From contig NZ_BNJF01000003.1 of NCBI RefSeq assembly GCF_016587355.1, forward strand, positions 558,001-622,000: a DNA stretch of 64,000 bases, given 5' to 3'. Of the stretch, positions 18,111 to 28,340 are shown in pieces (position 1 is the first letter of the stretch; every line of letters starts with the position of its first letter). Position numbers and translations under genes: made by a program. A model generated the notes under the pieces. The model saw only the letters and a list, made by a program, of their open reading frames with translations. It did no database searches and was not told where the DNA came from. This DNA comes from Ktedonospora formicarum. GTDB lineage: Bacteria; Chloroflexota; Ktedonobacteria; Ktedonobacterales; Ktedonobacteraceae.

Positions 18111-18737
18111 AGACTCCTAAATTTCCGAAAGAAACCAGAGATTGTAGTATACCATTGAGAAGCCGTATGTGCGAATGAACAAGAAATCGGTTGATCCCGA
18201 CCAGCAGGAAGACAGCATATGCCTTTTATCCCTCTTTTTTCGTCACGGGAAGTGCCAAAAAATGTGCAAGACCCAGTATCATGTAGGGATCTCTTCTATG
18301 TCGAAGAAAACCATTGCGATCTGGTTTCTCTTGTGTGTACTTTTGCTCTTCTTGCATCTTGACGGGTTCGCGATTTCACTACTGCATGGCTTTACGGACA
18401 GGATTACCCAGCGAAGTGTAAAGTACTTGTGAATTCCCCGGCGGGCCTGATAGGCCGTGAAGGTGAAAGGATCTCTATTCTCCTGTACACTCTATATCTT
18501 TATTGCCCATTATTCTACTTATGTTAAATACGCGAAAATTTACTTTTCATACCTGTTTTACCACTCTTGTAGTGAGAGGCGACTGAGGGAGTGGCTATTC
18601 TTGAGCGGAAACTGAAGAACCATTCCTGGTGACGAGAGTTCACTTTTGTAAGCTGTTTGGGGAAGGTATTCAGGAACCTTCTTGAGAAGCTACAGCAATA
18701 TTCACAAAAATTGAGCTATATGATAAGAGCGCTTGTG
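18111..18737. other. Gap with a truncated membrane-protein paralogue
   Basis: Apart from the truncated fragment at 18298-18432, no gene is seen. The AT-rich segment 18530-18720 follows the end of the frameshifted kinase and has no clear terminator. Confidence 0.4.
18298..18432 (+). pseudogene. Truncated paralogue of the small membrane protein at 33.5-34.0 kb
   Basis: From the ribosome-site region (AGGGATCTC) through the first codons (MSKKTIAIWFLLCVLLLF) this is very close in DNA and protein to the start of the three-helix membrane protein ending at 33545 (MSNKAIAVWFLLCVLFLI). After about 20 codons similarity is lost and the frame ends at 44 codons, without the later helices. It looks like the surviving 5' end of a duplicated gene. 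Translation as a single-helix micropeptide cannot be excluded. Confidence 0.65.
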
Positions 18738-20683
18738 TCACGCTCCCCGAGATGAGGTGATGGGCAAGGTAAACCAGAACGTGGTTCCCTGACCAGGAGC
18801 GCTCTGCACCCCAACGCTCCCCTCATGCCGTTCAATGAACACTCGGCACAAATAGAGAGGCAATCCGAAACTCAGATCCAATTCATGCTGGATAGCACTG
18901 CCTTTGGCGCGATAGAAGCGGTCCCAGATATGATCAAGCTCTTCTCTCGCAATGCCTGATCCCTCGTTATGAACTGAGACGCGGGCAAGCGATTCCGCAA
19001 CTCGTAACAGCACTACCACAGGCTGTCCTGAGGGGCATGGGTGAGTGCATTCGTCAGATACGTATCGAGCACATGCTTGATTCGCCCAGCATCGGCGAGG
19101 ATGGGCACGCCTTGCTCCAAAGGCGGAACATCCAGCACGATAGTGTGCTCTGGCGCAGCGTGTTGCTGATTGGTCACCACCTCTCTGAGCAGGGCCCCCA
19201 GGTCCTCAGGGATCAAGGACAATGTGAGTGTATTGGTCTGGATCCGTGCATCATCGATTAAGTCATTGATCATCTGCTGCTGAAGCTGGGTACTCTGCGA
19301 GGCGGCTGCTAGAGGTTGCTGAGCGTGAGTAAGAGGTTCTTGTATCTGAGCGAATGGAGAAGCAAGCTGTTTTTTGAAGGTCTCCAAGCGGCGCTGTGCT
19401 AATTGCAGATTCCCCATAATCCCCGTCAGTGGGGTGCGCAGTTCATGGGTAGCCAGGGTCAAGAATTCGCCGACCAGGCGATTTACTTCGCGCTGGGCAA
19501 GTGCTCTATTCTTTTGCCCTTCCTGGGCAGAGAAACCATGAATGCCATCGATGACCAGCATAGTCTGCGCTGCGACGACTTTCACCAGCGCGATCTCCTC
19601 TGGTGTGTACGCTCCCTCCGAACTCGCTTTGATGACCATCAGCGAACCAACCCACTCGTGCTCCAGAAACAGAGGAACGATCAGGATCGTCTCTGTGTCA
19701 TGAGACACAGAGTAAAGAGATGCCGGAAAAGGCAGTTGTTTTCCTAGACGTTCAATGGTGTGCAACTGTTCATATGCAAGCACCACTTCCTGATGGGCGC
19801 CCAGGCGAGCGTATGCCGCGTCGTCGAGCACTTCTGAGGGATGGAAGTTTCCCCCAATGTCCCGCCAATACCGTTCTTGTTCAGCGGTCAAGCCACTCCC
19901 TGCGACAAAATACAGACGGCCCGTTCGATGACCGTGCGCGAGCATTTTCACCCTGGGACAGTCAAGGACAGAATGGATGACATCCACCACCTGCTGGGCC
20001 ACGAAGAGCACCGGAGACGAGAGGAGGAAGGTTTCTTCTGGCAAGACACATTCCATCTGCTCGGGAATCTGCGCAATCGCGGTGAGCAAATCCAACATCG
20101 ATGCGTGAACACGGTGGAGATAGGAGATTTTATCCCCCCAATGAAAGATGGAGACGGTTTCTTCTGTATCGCGCCCTTGAGCACTCACGGGAAAGGTGCG
20201 AACTGTGACCGATACCTTACGCTCGGAAGGCAGATGCAACAGCAGTGTCTGTTCTGGCAAATCAGCTCCTGCTGTCCCGGCAAGCGCAAGGTTCATCGAC
20301 CATTTCTCTGAGGAGGCACATGGTGGCTGCTCATCAGGGCGGATGTAGGAAGTGAGAAATTGCTGGTAGTCTCTTCCTTGGCATTGAGCTTCGGAGCTCA
20401 CTTCAAAGAGTTTACGAGCAGCGGCATTAATCCGTACAATCGCCTGGTTGTGATTACAGACAATGAGGCTCTCCGGGAACGATTCCCAGATGGCTTCCAA
20501 TTGGTTGAGTCGTTGGCGTGCTTCCTCTAGAGGGCGAGCATGAGGAAAGTGCTTCCCCCTCAGCATTCCACTCCATTTCGGTGTGCACGGTGAGACATGT
20601 TGCCATCTTTTCCTCACCTGGAAGCTCCTTTTAGAAATGCTCAATCGGGTTGCATGCCGAGAAAAAGAGAACTCACATACCAT
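18738..20683 (-). pseudogene. PAS/GAF sensor histidine kinase with frameshift
   Basis: Two overlapping minus-strand frames make one kinase. The first (20683-19013; likely start ATG 20566) carries a PAS-like domain (ESFPESLIVCNHNQAIVRIN), a GAF domain, the dimerisation/phosphoacceptor motif ATHELRTPLTGIMGN and the first part of the ATPase (YLTNALTHAPQD). The second (19019-18738) continues with VSVHNEGSGIAREELDHIWD and GLPLYLCRVFIERHEG. The break is near 19015-19025, where HAPQDSL runs into a TAG while the other frame reads VVVLLRVAES. One base gained or lost explains it. It could be real decay, a sequencing error or programmed frameshifting. The G2 box is also atypical (FGLPLYLC). Confidence 0.8.
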
Positions 20684-21310
20684 TATTGTATACGTCGTGG
20701 AGAAAAGCTGGCAATCTCATCACACACAAGTTGCCAGGGCGAACACGCTGGTTTACAAGACTGGCTGAAGAATGCGGTGGCGCAACCTTTGCGAACACCG
20801 TTGTATGGCTCTGTGAAGCAATTCATGACTCATGGGCTACTTTGGTGAGGAGAGATGACGCTCTTGCATAACGCAATCAATCCGAAACCATCTAACAAAG
20901 GTGTTGCAATCTCACCTTCTCGATGCCTTTGAGAATCTTTTTTCTCGAAAAGAGTACTAAAGAGCCCTGGAATGACTTCTTTATTTCCCGATTTCGACAA
21001 AACCGAGCCGGGTATATAACCCGCATATGTTTGTGTCTTAGCAACAAGAGTGCCGAGAGGGGAAACTGCGTATTGGTCAACCGAGCCTTTACAATGCAAG
21101 TACTCCCTGGATACTCAATTTCCCCACGAAAGACCATTGGCGCGATAACTCAACGATGGAGTATCTTGAGAAAAGTAACTTCTCATGAAGCCAACGCACA
21201 TAGATTCTACACCATTGTATCTCATGACAGAGTTTCGCCAGTAATCAAGTCAGATTACACTCTCCGTTTTTTTGCGTGAGAGAGCATCCAAGCACAAGCC
21301 GTACTCTCTG
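20684..21310. other. Gap between kinase and secreted repeat protein
   Basis: No convincing gene in either strand; the open stretches present lack ribosome sites and recognisable sequence. It should include the promoter of the frameshifted kinase. Confidence 0.4.
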
Positions 21311-21901
21311 TCATCGATCGCGAAAACCGGCGTTTACTTGTACATTGACTCGCACATCTATTTGGTTGCTCGCCTGGGTATTCACCTGGGTTCCAATCGT
21401 ATCCCCCTGATTTTTCGTCGAATTTCCGTTATTGTCTCCGCTACTACTGGAGTTGTCTTGAATGTACCCCCGGTTATGACCCTCATTCACACTGCTCTCC
21501 TGTTTGTCTCCCCCAGAATACCCGCCGCTCACATCGCCGTTTCCTGGGGAAGGAAAGTCGCTCGCTTGTGTGTTTACCTGCGTTCCTAGCGTGCGTCCTT
21601 GATTGCGCATGAAATTTCCATTGTTATCTCCGCTATTGCTGACGTTGTCTTGAATATATCCCCAGTTATGACCCTCATTTACACTATCTTCCTGTTGATC
21701 CCCCCCAGAGTACCACTTCCCATCCTCTCCGTTCTTACTAGACCCTCTTATGAACGAAGTTGTTGCTTTGGAACGGATGTGGGCTGTCGTCAGCCTTGAA
21801 GAGGCCAACACCGTTGAGGTTGTACTGAACAACAATACCATTGCCAGGAATTGGCTTACCATCATGCGAAATACGCCTTTTTTCTTGAATGCGGGAACCA
21901 T
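21311..21901 (-). CDS. Secreted protein with two 51-residue repeats
   Basis: A 196-residue protein with a signal peptide (KKKGVFRMMVSQFLAMVLLF, cleavage probably after VLA-S, about residue 34). Two 51-residue repeats follow (residues 64-114 and 128-178). Each starts YSGGDxQExSVNEGHN, continues GYIQDNxSxSGDNNGN and ends GTQVNTQAS. They are rich in Gly, Asn, Asp and Ser with no cysteine, suggesting an extracellular beta-rich or disordered structural protein. GAAGGAGAGGAGC lies directly before ATG 21901; an upstream in-frame extension is unlikely. I do not recognise the family. Its neighbour upstream on the same strand is a Ser/Thr kinase with an extracellular domain. Confidence 0.75.
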   Translation of the reverse strand: MVPAFKKKGVFRMMVSQFLAMVLLFSTTSTVLASSRLTTAHIRSKATTSFIRGSSKNGEDGKWYSGGDQQEDSVNEGHNWGYIQDNVSNSGDNNGNFMRNQGRTLGTQVNTQASDFPSPGNGDVSGGYSGGDKQESSVNEGHNRGYIQDNSSSSGDNNGNSTKNQGDTIGTQVNTQASNQIDVRVNVQVNAGFRDR

Positions 21902-22121
21902 GCTCCTCTCCTTCTCTTCCCATTCCAATCGCACACTGAGAGAGACCAGTGCACAAGGGAACTCGTGATTGACAGCGGTCTCAAAACAAAATACATCTAT
22001 GATTTGACTCAATGAGTATCAAACCCTCTTTATAGAGTATAAAGGCGTTGCGTACTCTCTGGAGGGGTTCAGACCGATGTACGGATAAAGAATCGGCTAC
22101 GTGCAGCACTTATCAGTAATC

Positions 22122-24131
22122 TTATACATTTTTTTGCGTTATGGGCGGACAAATGGAAGAATACATCTTTAGATTGCTAAAGGTGATTTCGGTTGGTGAA
22201 TTGTCGGCAAGAGCAGCGAGGGCAATGGGTGAAGACGAGGTATAGGAATTATTGTCATCTGACGTTTGCCCAAGGAAGATATTATTTACATAGAATTTAA
22301 AATGGTGACCACATGTGATGACTGCAAGCGTGTTTTTCCCACCCATTTTAATAGCCGATGAGGCGGTCCAGTCGATTAAGGCATTCGCCTGCCAATCCAC
22401 GCTTGAGATCTTAAACTCTCCGGCGCTGCTGATTTCGAAGAGATACCCTCCATACACCCCACCGTTGTCTTGGAAACGAACAAAGATGCCTCCGCTATGC
22501 CCCCGGAGGATTCGCATATCGACGGAAATCGTCGAATTGGTATAGGAAGTCCTGGAAGCTACGCACGCATGCTGGTTGTGTTCGTCGTCTTGCGTGACAT
22601 GGTATCCATCCTCGTGAAATTGGCACCAGTTATCCTGAACCCAGCCCTTACTACTGGTATTGCCCTGGTTTGGATCATTCAACGTATCGCTATACTCGGG
22701 AGCATTCTGGGTAGCGTCGGTGAGGGATATGTGAGAAACGGCGGTTGCCTGAGCTTGCGCCAAGGCTGTTGCCGTTGGGGCAACAATGGCGGTGGCTGTT
22801 TGCTGAACTTCCGCAGTAGCTGTTTGCTGAGCATCACCAGGGCCCGCTTGGCCTGATCTTGTGCGTGTTGTTGTGGTTGGAACCTGTGTCTCTGTGTGAG
22901 TCGTGGTGGTGGGAGCATTGGTGACGTCCGAGTCCAGATGAAGTGAGGTAAAGATAAGGCTCGGGATAGCGCAACAGAGAAAAGGTACGAGTATCAGGAG
23001 GGTGATGACTATGGTCCACGTTTTTCTTCGAGAAGTCGATGTATTTGGTGGAGGAAAAGGTCTTCCTGGAATAGGGAATGGCACGCCCAAAGGCGCAGGT
23101 GGGAGTGTACGCACGGGCGTCAAAAGTGGGTGTGGAGAAGCGAGCGTGTCAGTAGAGTGCAATGTCTGCGAAGATGCAGGCTGCTGATACGTGGTGGGTG
23201 AGGGTGTTGGTGGGGGTGGAACTGATGGGACTATTAAGGCCTGGGAAGATTGGATAACATCATCTGGACTAGCCCCTTCCAGCGCTTTCACAAAGTCTGA
23301 GACACAATGGAAGCGCTGCTCTGGATCTTTTGCAAGTGCTTTGAGGATGGCGGAGACAATGTATTCAGGCAAAGAAGGTATTAGTGTACTAGGGGAAGCT
23401 GGTTGTTGATGAATATGCTGATTCATCAGAACCCCTAGATTGCTCGTATGAGGGAAAGGCATATGCCCGGTGAGAAGATAATAGGACATCACCGCCAGCG
23501 CGTATTGATCGGATGCATAGGTTGCGCGTTGAGTCCATTGCTCTGGTGGCATGTAGGCAGGCGTCCCACGTACGACCGTTCCGGAAGTTGTTGGGGCATT
23601 CATGACCGTTGCCGTTCCAAAGTCGGTAAGCATGAGATGAGGATGACTGGCGGAACCCTGCTCTGAGAGCAGAAAATTCTGGGGTTTGATATCACGATGA
23701 AGAATATGATGGTCATGTGCATATTGAAGCGCGTCTGCTGCTTGGCGCAGGAGGGGAAGAGCCTCTGATAAAGGAAGTGGGAGAGGATGATGCCTCCTCA
23801 ACAGCCATTGTTCAAGCGAGCCTTGTGAGCAGAAGGGCATCACCATATAGGAGATTCTCGTCCCCTGGACATCTTGCTCATTATATTCATATAAAGGGAG
23901 AATGTGAGGATGGCTAAGACGGGAAATAGCTTGAGCTTCATGTTGAAAAAGATGGAGCATTTCTTGCAAATTATGTGTATCTGTGGTAGCAAGAAGATCC
24001 ATACGTAATAATTTAATGGCTACCTGACGAGAAAGATGCAGATCCTCTGCAAGGTAGACCTCTCCCATACCACCACTCCCGATGAGTTGGGTAAGTTGAT
24101 AGTGACCGATCTCAAGTCCCAAAAATTGCAT
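22122..24131 (-). CDS. Transmembrane Ser/Thr protein kinase with extracellular C-terminal domain
   Basis: A 669-residue PknB-type kinase. The N-terminal domain has the glycine loop LIGSGGMGEVYLAED, the VAIK lysine, the catalytic loop HRDIKPQN, the DFGTA metal site and a PPEQW motif. A Pro/Thr-rich juxtamembrane stretch follows. The single helix WTIVITLLILVPFLCCAIPS lies near residue 400. Outside is a Thr/Ala/Gln-rich stalk and a jelly-roll-like domain (DMRILRGHSGGIFVRFQDNG) resembling 3-keto-disaccharide hydrolase/LamG-type carbohydrate-binding folds. Start at 24131 has GGAG 9 nt upstream. Probably senses a cell-surface sugar polymer; inference. Confidence 0.9.
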   Translation of the reverse strand: MQFLGLEIGHYQLTQLIGSGGMGEVYLAEDLHLSRQVAIKLLRMDLLATTDTHNLQEMLHLFQHEAQAISRLSHPHILPLYEYNEQDVQGTRISYMVMPFCSQGSLEQWLLRRHHPLPLPLSEALPLLRQAADALQYAHDHHILHRDIKPQNFLLSEQGSASHPHLMLTDFGTATVMNAPTTSGTVVRGTPAYMPPEQWTQRATYASDQYALAVMSYYLLTGHMPFPHTSNLGVLMNQHIHQQPASPSTLIPSLPEYIVSAILKALAKDPEQRFHCVSDFVKALEGASPDDVIQSSQALIVPSVPPPPTPSPTTYQQPASSQTLHSTDTLASPHPLLTPVRTLPPAPLGVPFPIPGRPFPPPNTSTSRRKTWTIVITLLILVPFLCCAIPSLIFTSLHLDSDVTNAPTTTTHTETQVPTTTTRTRSGQAGPGDAQQTATAEVQQTATAIVAPTATALAQAQATAVSHISLTDATQNAPEYSDTLNDPNQGNTSSKGWVQDNWCQFHEDGYHVTQDDEHNQHACVASRTSYTNSTISVDMRILRGHSGGIFVRFQDNGGVYGGYLFEISSAGEFKISSVDWQANALIDWTASSAIKMGGKNTLAVITCGHHFKFYVNNIFLGQTSDDNNSYTSSSPIALAALADNSPTEITFSNLKMYSSICPPITQKNV

Positions 24132-24880
24132 ACTGTCGCACTCCATGCATCTAATAGAAAACACCAAAAGAGTGTAAGAATAGGTACCTTTCCTCTCGAA
24201 ACAGGACAAACCTTGCCACGACTTTGGTAACGACACCATAGTGGTTTCCGTAGTGTTTCACACACTCGAACCAGGCGAAACAGGGCTGATCTTTTTACAG
24301 ACATTTCTACATAGGGCTATTATTCAGGCTCTGGCAAGGTTCGATGAGGATTTGTCGTAACTTTATTGGTCGATAGCAGAGAGCATAAGGCAGGGGAGCA
24401 AACGAGGGCAAGGGTCATATGACCTATAGATATTGTTGAAAGAATAATTGATTTGGGTTTGAGGCCCACAAGGGGCAAGAGCATAGGGAGCCTTGTTTCT
24501 CTGCCACCCTTGAAGTGAAGAATGGTTGAGGTAAGACATCTTTACTATTCCCTTGATCCCATGATTCCTCTCATTGTACTATTTGCTCAAAGGTCCTTGC
24601 TACTCGTTAGCAGGATGGGAAAAATCTAGATTCTCAACGTAGAGCCACTCTATTTTTTCTTCATACATATCATTGCCATCCTTCACTTCATTCGCTTACT
24701 TTATACCTATGCTTCATAGGGGAAAAGGAGTAATGCATCCCCTCCGTTGCCATCTTTCCGAACACTGCCTGTTCACACTCGCTGAAGAACCAGTGTGTTC
24801 GCTCCACCTCGTCACATCCCTAAGCTCAAACCTTTGTATTCACACCACGACATCTTACATTGCAGGGAAGGAAATCGTAG
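24132..24880. other. Divergent intergenic region, kinase / glycoside hydrolase
   Basis: About 750 bp without a gene. It separates two divergently transcribed genes, so both promoters should lie here. The segment 24540-24880 is AT-rich and leads to GGAAGGAAATC before the hydrolase ATG. I saw no clear operator. Confidence 0.45.
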
Positions 24881-26815
24881 ATGTTTGGACTATTTAAGAA
24901 GCGCTTGCCGCTATTGATTGGTATACTCGTCGCGCTGGTGGCTCTGGGGGTAGCCATACCTACCTCTATACGGCTATTCGCAGCAAACAATACAACGCTA
25001 TCCATCGATATGAACTCAAACAACGGCAACGTGAATCCCTTTGTCTGGGGAGTAAATGCTCCAGATAAGTATCTTGCGTGGGCGGGAAACCCAACCACGA
25101 TTCAACGTATCCGCGACGCCAATATCAAAATGGTGCGCGTTGGGGCTATTCAGTACGCAATTTACCGAGGAGCGCCAATGTGTAGCTCGCCAACGGTTTG
25201 TAATTTTACCCACATGGATGCGGTTCTCAAAAGCGTCTTTGACGCGGGAGCGGAGCCACTCTTCGTCATCGCAGGCTATCCAGGAGGCATCGCGGAGCAT
25301 GACTGGAAGAGCTACGCCCTCTTTATGAAACAGGTCATCAATCGCTACAATGTTCAGCTTGTCCTGGGCCATAAAGTACGCTACTGGGAGATGTGGAACG
25401 AGCCGACAAACGAGCAGGATGGCAAAATCACCGATAAGGCCGATTGGGCCAACTTTGTCAAAATCGTAGGCGGCGCGATGAAAGGCGTGGACGCAAGCAT
25501 CCATCTTGTCGGTCCCGCAGCTCCCTGGGCCGATCTCGGTCAAGGTGGCGTCGTTGACTATGCCGCGAAAAATACCAACGACCTGCTCGATATTTTAAGC
25601 TGGCACGACTATGGCAAATATGAAGAGTCGGACGATCAGAAGCGCCTGACCGATACATCGCGCTATGCCGATGAAGTACACAAGGTTCAGGCAATCCAGA
25701 GCCAGTCTGGGAAACATTTCGGAACGGCCCTCACGGAATACAATATGGCCTGGAACAATCTGGCCAGCGGCAATAACCAGTTCTATCACACAAACTATGA
25801 TGCCGTGTATGCCGCGAGCACCATTATGACTGGCATCCAGGCCAAAGCCGACATGTTCAACTTCTATGCTCTATCAGAAGCAGGGGATAACAATCTGGGC
25901 CTGCTCAATAATCAGAGCTTCGCCCCCTATACCCCCTATTACACCTTCTTCCTCTTTGGCAACCATACAGGAACCACCCTGCTCAAGAGTTCGGGTAAGA
26001 GCAGTATGCTCGACCTGGTGGCAAGCCGCTCGGCGGATGGGAAGAAGATCTTTGTCACGGTGGTCAATAAGGATATGAAAAACCAGCAGGCATTGACCAT
26101 CAACTTAAACAGCAGCGTGAGCGGTCGTTATTCGGCCTATACGCTTGATGGGAGCACATTACCATTGAGCGGGAAGAACGGGACATATGCAAATGGGCAG
26201 TTCGCCTATACGATGTCTCCCCTCAGCGTCGTCTCTTTCGACATCGCGCTCGATGGCTCTCAGGGAGCGCCGACACCAACGCCAACCGTCGCGCAACCAA
26301 CGCCTACACCTGTACAGCCAACGCCTACGCCTGTAAAACCGACACCTACTCCCGTGAAACCAACTCCTACCCCTACAACACCAATGGGCGACTATATGTT
26401 CTCGTTTGAGAATGGGACGAGCGGATGGGAGCCAAATGGTGACATATCGAAACTAGCAAGCAGCGCAGGTGTTGCCAGAGATGGCAAGCAATCGCTACTG
26501 GTTTCGCTGAACTCTGTCAATAGCAACGACTTCCCATTCGTGTTCAACGATACGCTACCCACCTCCCTCCCAGGTGGGAAAACGGTCACCGCCTATATTT
26601 ACGCAGCGAAGGGGAGCAATATCAAGGCCACACTCTTTGTCATGGATCAGAATTGGAAATGGTATGGTGGCTCCTTTGTCGCCCTTCCCGCTGGAACCTG
26701 GTATCGCCTGAGCTATACCATTCCCGCCACAATGCCAGGCTCAGCCAGGACACTGGGTGTTCAGTTATACGGCGTTCAAGCGACCGTGTATATCGATGCT
26801 GTGACCTGGACTTGA
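24881..26815 (+). CDS. Secreted glycoside hydrolase (clan GH-A) with C-terminal CBM-like domain
   Basis: A 644-residue exported enzyme. A signal peptide or anchor (LPLLIGILVALVALGVAIPT) is followed by a TIM-barrel domain. The acid/base Glu174 lies in WEMWNEPTN and the likely nucleophile Glu286 in LTEYNMAW, the two-glutamate arrangement of retaining GH39/GH5-like enzymes. A small beta domain follows. A Thr-Pro linker (TPTPVQPTPTPVKP) leads to a C-terminal jelly-roll domain (residues about 505-644) with FSFENGTSGW and WKWYGGSF. The ribosome site GGAAGG precedes the ATG. Which polysaccharide is cut is unknown. The last 419 bp are nearly duplicated in the next gene. Confidence 0.88.
   Translation: MFGLFKKRLPLLIGILVALVALGVAIPTSIRLFAANNTTLSIDMNSNNGNVNPFVWGVNAPDKYLAWAGNPTTIQRIRDANIKMVRVGAIQYAIYRGAPMCSSPTVCNFTHMDAVLKSVFDAGAEPLFVIAGYPGGIAEHDWKSYALFMKQVINRYNVQLVLGHKVRYWEMWNEPTNEQDGKITDKADWANFVKIVGGAMKGVDASIHLVGPAAPWADLGQGGVVDYAAKNTNDLLDILSWHDYGKYEESDDQKRLTDTSRYADEVHKVQAIQSQSGKHFGTALTEYNMAWNNLASGNNQFYHTNYDAVYAASTIMTGIQAKADMFNFYALSEAGDNNLGLLNNQSFAPYTPYYTFFLFGNHTGTTLLKSSGKSSMLDLVASRSADGKKIFVTVVNKDMKNQQALTINLNSSVSGRYSAYTLDGSTLPLSGKNGTYANGQFAYTMSPLSVVSFDIALDGSQGAPTPTPTVAQPTPTPVQPTPTPVKPTPTPVKPTPTPTTPMGDYMFSFENGTSGWEPNGDISKLASSAGVARDGKQSLLVSLNSVNSNDFPFVFNDTLPTSLPGGKTVTAYIYAAKGSNIKATLFVMDQNWKWYGGSFVALPAGTWYRLSYTIPATMPGSARTLGVQLYGVQATVYIDAVTWT
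26397..26815 (+). repeat. Duplicated 419-bp CBM-encoding segment, copy 1
   Basis: Aligns without visible gaps to 27836-28254 (offset 1439 bp), with high identity including synonymous positions. It encodes the C-terminal domain of the glycoside hydrolase. Confidence 0.85.
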
Positions 26816-26940
26816 TGTACACATGCAGAAAATCGAGGCTTCTTTATTGGTTATTAGCGGCAGTTTCCGCTAATAACCATATTTCTCGTTATATGCCAAT
26901 ATTCTATTTTTGATACAATCAACATGAGAAAGGTTTTGTG

Positions 26941-28254
26941 ATGGAGGAAGGATCTTCTGAGGCAATCTCAGATAAGAAGAGAATGGAAGAGCTACTCGAT
27001 CAGTTGGGAACACGTTATGATCAATCGCAAGCTCAACTGGATAATCCAGCAATTATATCTTCCGCTCTCGTGAGTAAACCGTTGCAAACTGCCGGTACAT
27101 GGCTTAGTGATCTCAAGAAAGCAGAGCAAGATCAGGGACGGGCAAGCCATAATAACGGACCGATCACCCAGGACCCGATGATCTCTAACCCCTTTCAAGC
27201 CCTAGATGAAAGGACGTTATCTCTTAACGATAAGGTCTCATCCCCTGGCATACCGTCAGGACAGATCACGCTCCCACCGCCGATCTCTCCGCAAATACCA
27301 GGCGTATGGGCAAGCAATCATGTTTCCCTCTCTGGCATACAGGGCACATCCACCACGTCAACGAAGTCAAAGACAAAAACGACGGGAAAGCTTGATGGGC
27401 AAGCGCAGGCAAGCACCCCCACAGTCGCGATGGCTGGTATCACCCCGTCCCAGGATGTGCAGGTTCCCCCAGCCGTGACACGTATCCCGCCAGATCCGCC
27501 GCGCAAAGTCTCCCGGCCCGGTAGAGGACGATATATCATTCAGATTATCATTTGTCTGGTATTGCTTGGCGGGGCTGGCATCTTCTGGTTGCAGCAGCAA
27601 ACACCAGGGTCAAACGCGAACTCGCGGCAAGACACCGCCAATACCGCGCCAACCAGCACGCCTGGCATGCTAGCTACATCACACGGAACCTCTGGGAGTC
27701 GTCCCACAAAGACGCCTGCGACGCAGAAGGCAACGCCGTCCGTGACGGAAACGCAAACAGCAATAGCAACGGTAGCGGCAAACCCCACATCTGTAAAGGC
27801 AACGCCGACTCCTATAGCGCCAACGAACAGCTATACGTTCTCGTTTGAGAACGGCACAAACGGATGGGGACAAAACGGGAACATATCACAGCTAGCAAGC
27901 AGCGCAAATGTAGCTATGGATGGCAGGCAATCTCTGCTGGTGGCGTTTAACTCCGCCAACGATCAAGACTTCCCATTCGTATTCAACGATACGCTACCCA
28001 CCTCCCTCCCAGCGGGGAAAACGGTTACCGCCTATATTTACGCGGCTCAAGGCACCGATGTTCAGGCCACACTCTTTGTCATGGACCAGAACTGGAAATG
28101 GTATGGTGGCTCCTTTGTCACCCTTCCCAGTGGAACCTGGTATCGCCTGAGCTATACCATTCCTGCCACAATGCCAGGCTCAGCCAGGACACTGGGTGTC
28201 CAGTTATACGGCGTTCAAGCTACCATATACATCGATGCTGTGACCTGGAGTTAA
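26941..28254 (+). CDS. Membrane protein displaying a CBM-like domain
   Basis: A 437-residue protein. About 195 mostly hydrophilic residues rich in Pro, Thr and Gln come first. The helix YIIQIIICLVLLGGAGIFWL (about 198-218) follows, then a Thr/Ala/Pro-rich stalk and a C-terminal domain (about 298-437) almost identical to that of the preceding glycoside hydrolase. Topology should be N-in/C-out, exposing the carbohydrate-binding-like domain. No catalytic domain is present. ATG 26941 is preferred over GTG 26938 because GAGAAAGG sits 7 nt upstream. It may act as a surface receptor or tether for the same polymer, by inference from the shared domain. Confidence 0.8.
   Translation: MEEGSSEAISDKKRMEELLDQLGTRYDQSQAQLDNPAIISSALVSKPLQTAGTWLSDLKKAEQDQGRASHNNGPITQDPMISNPFQALDERTLSLNDKVSSPGIPSGQITLPPPISPQIPGVWASNHVSLSGIQGTSTTSTKSKTKTTGKLDGQAQASTPTVAMAGITPSQDVQVPPAVTRIPPDPPRKVSRPGRGRYIIQIIICLVLLGGAGIFWLQQQTPGSNANSRQDTANTAPTSTPGMLATSHGTSGSRPTKTPATQKATPSVTETQTAIATVAANPTSVKATPTPIAPTNSYTFSFENGTNGWGQNGNISQLASSANVAMDGRQSLLVAFNSANDQDFPFVFNDTLPTSLPAGKTVTAYIYAAQGTDVQATLFVMDQNWKWYGGSFVTLPSGTWYRLSYTIPATMPGSARTLGVQLYGVQATIYIDAVTWS
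27836..28254 (+). repeat. Duplicated 419-bp CBM-encoding segment, copy 2
   Basis: Second copy of the segment at 26397-26815, in direct orientation, encoding the C-terminal domain of the membrane-anchored protein. Identity drops sharply upstream of TTCTCGTTTGAGAA. Confidence 0.85.
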
Positions 28255-28340
28255 TGGTTGTAGTCGAAGTTGTTGAGGATGCCGACGTTGTTGTGCCTAA
28301 CGAAGACCTCCCCTCTCATATTCTTGCTCACCTCCATCAA

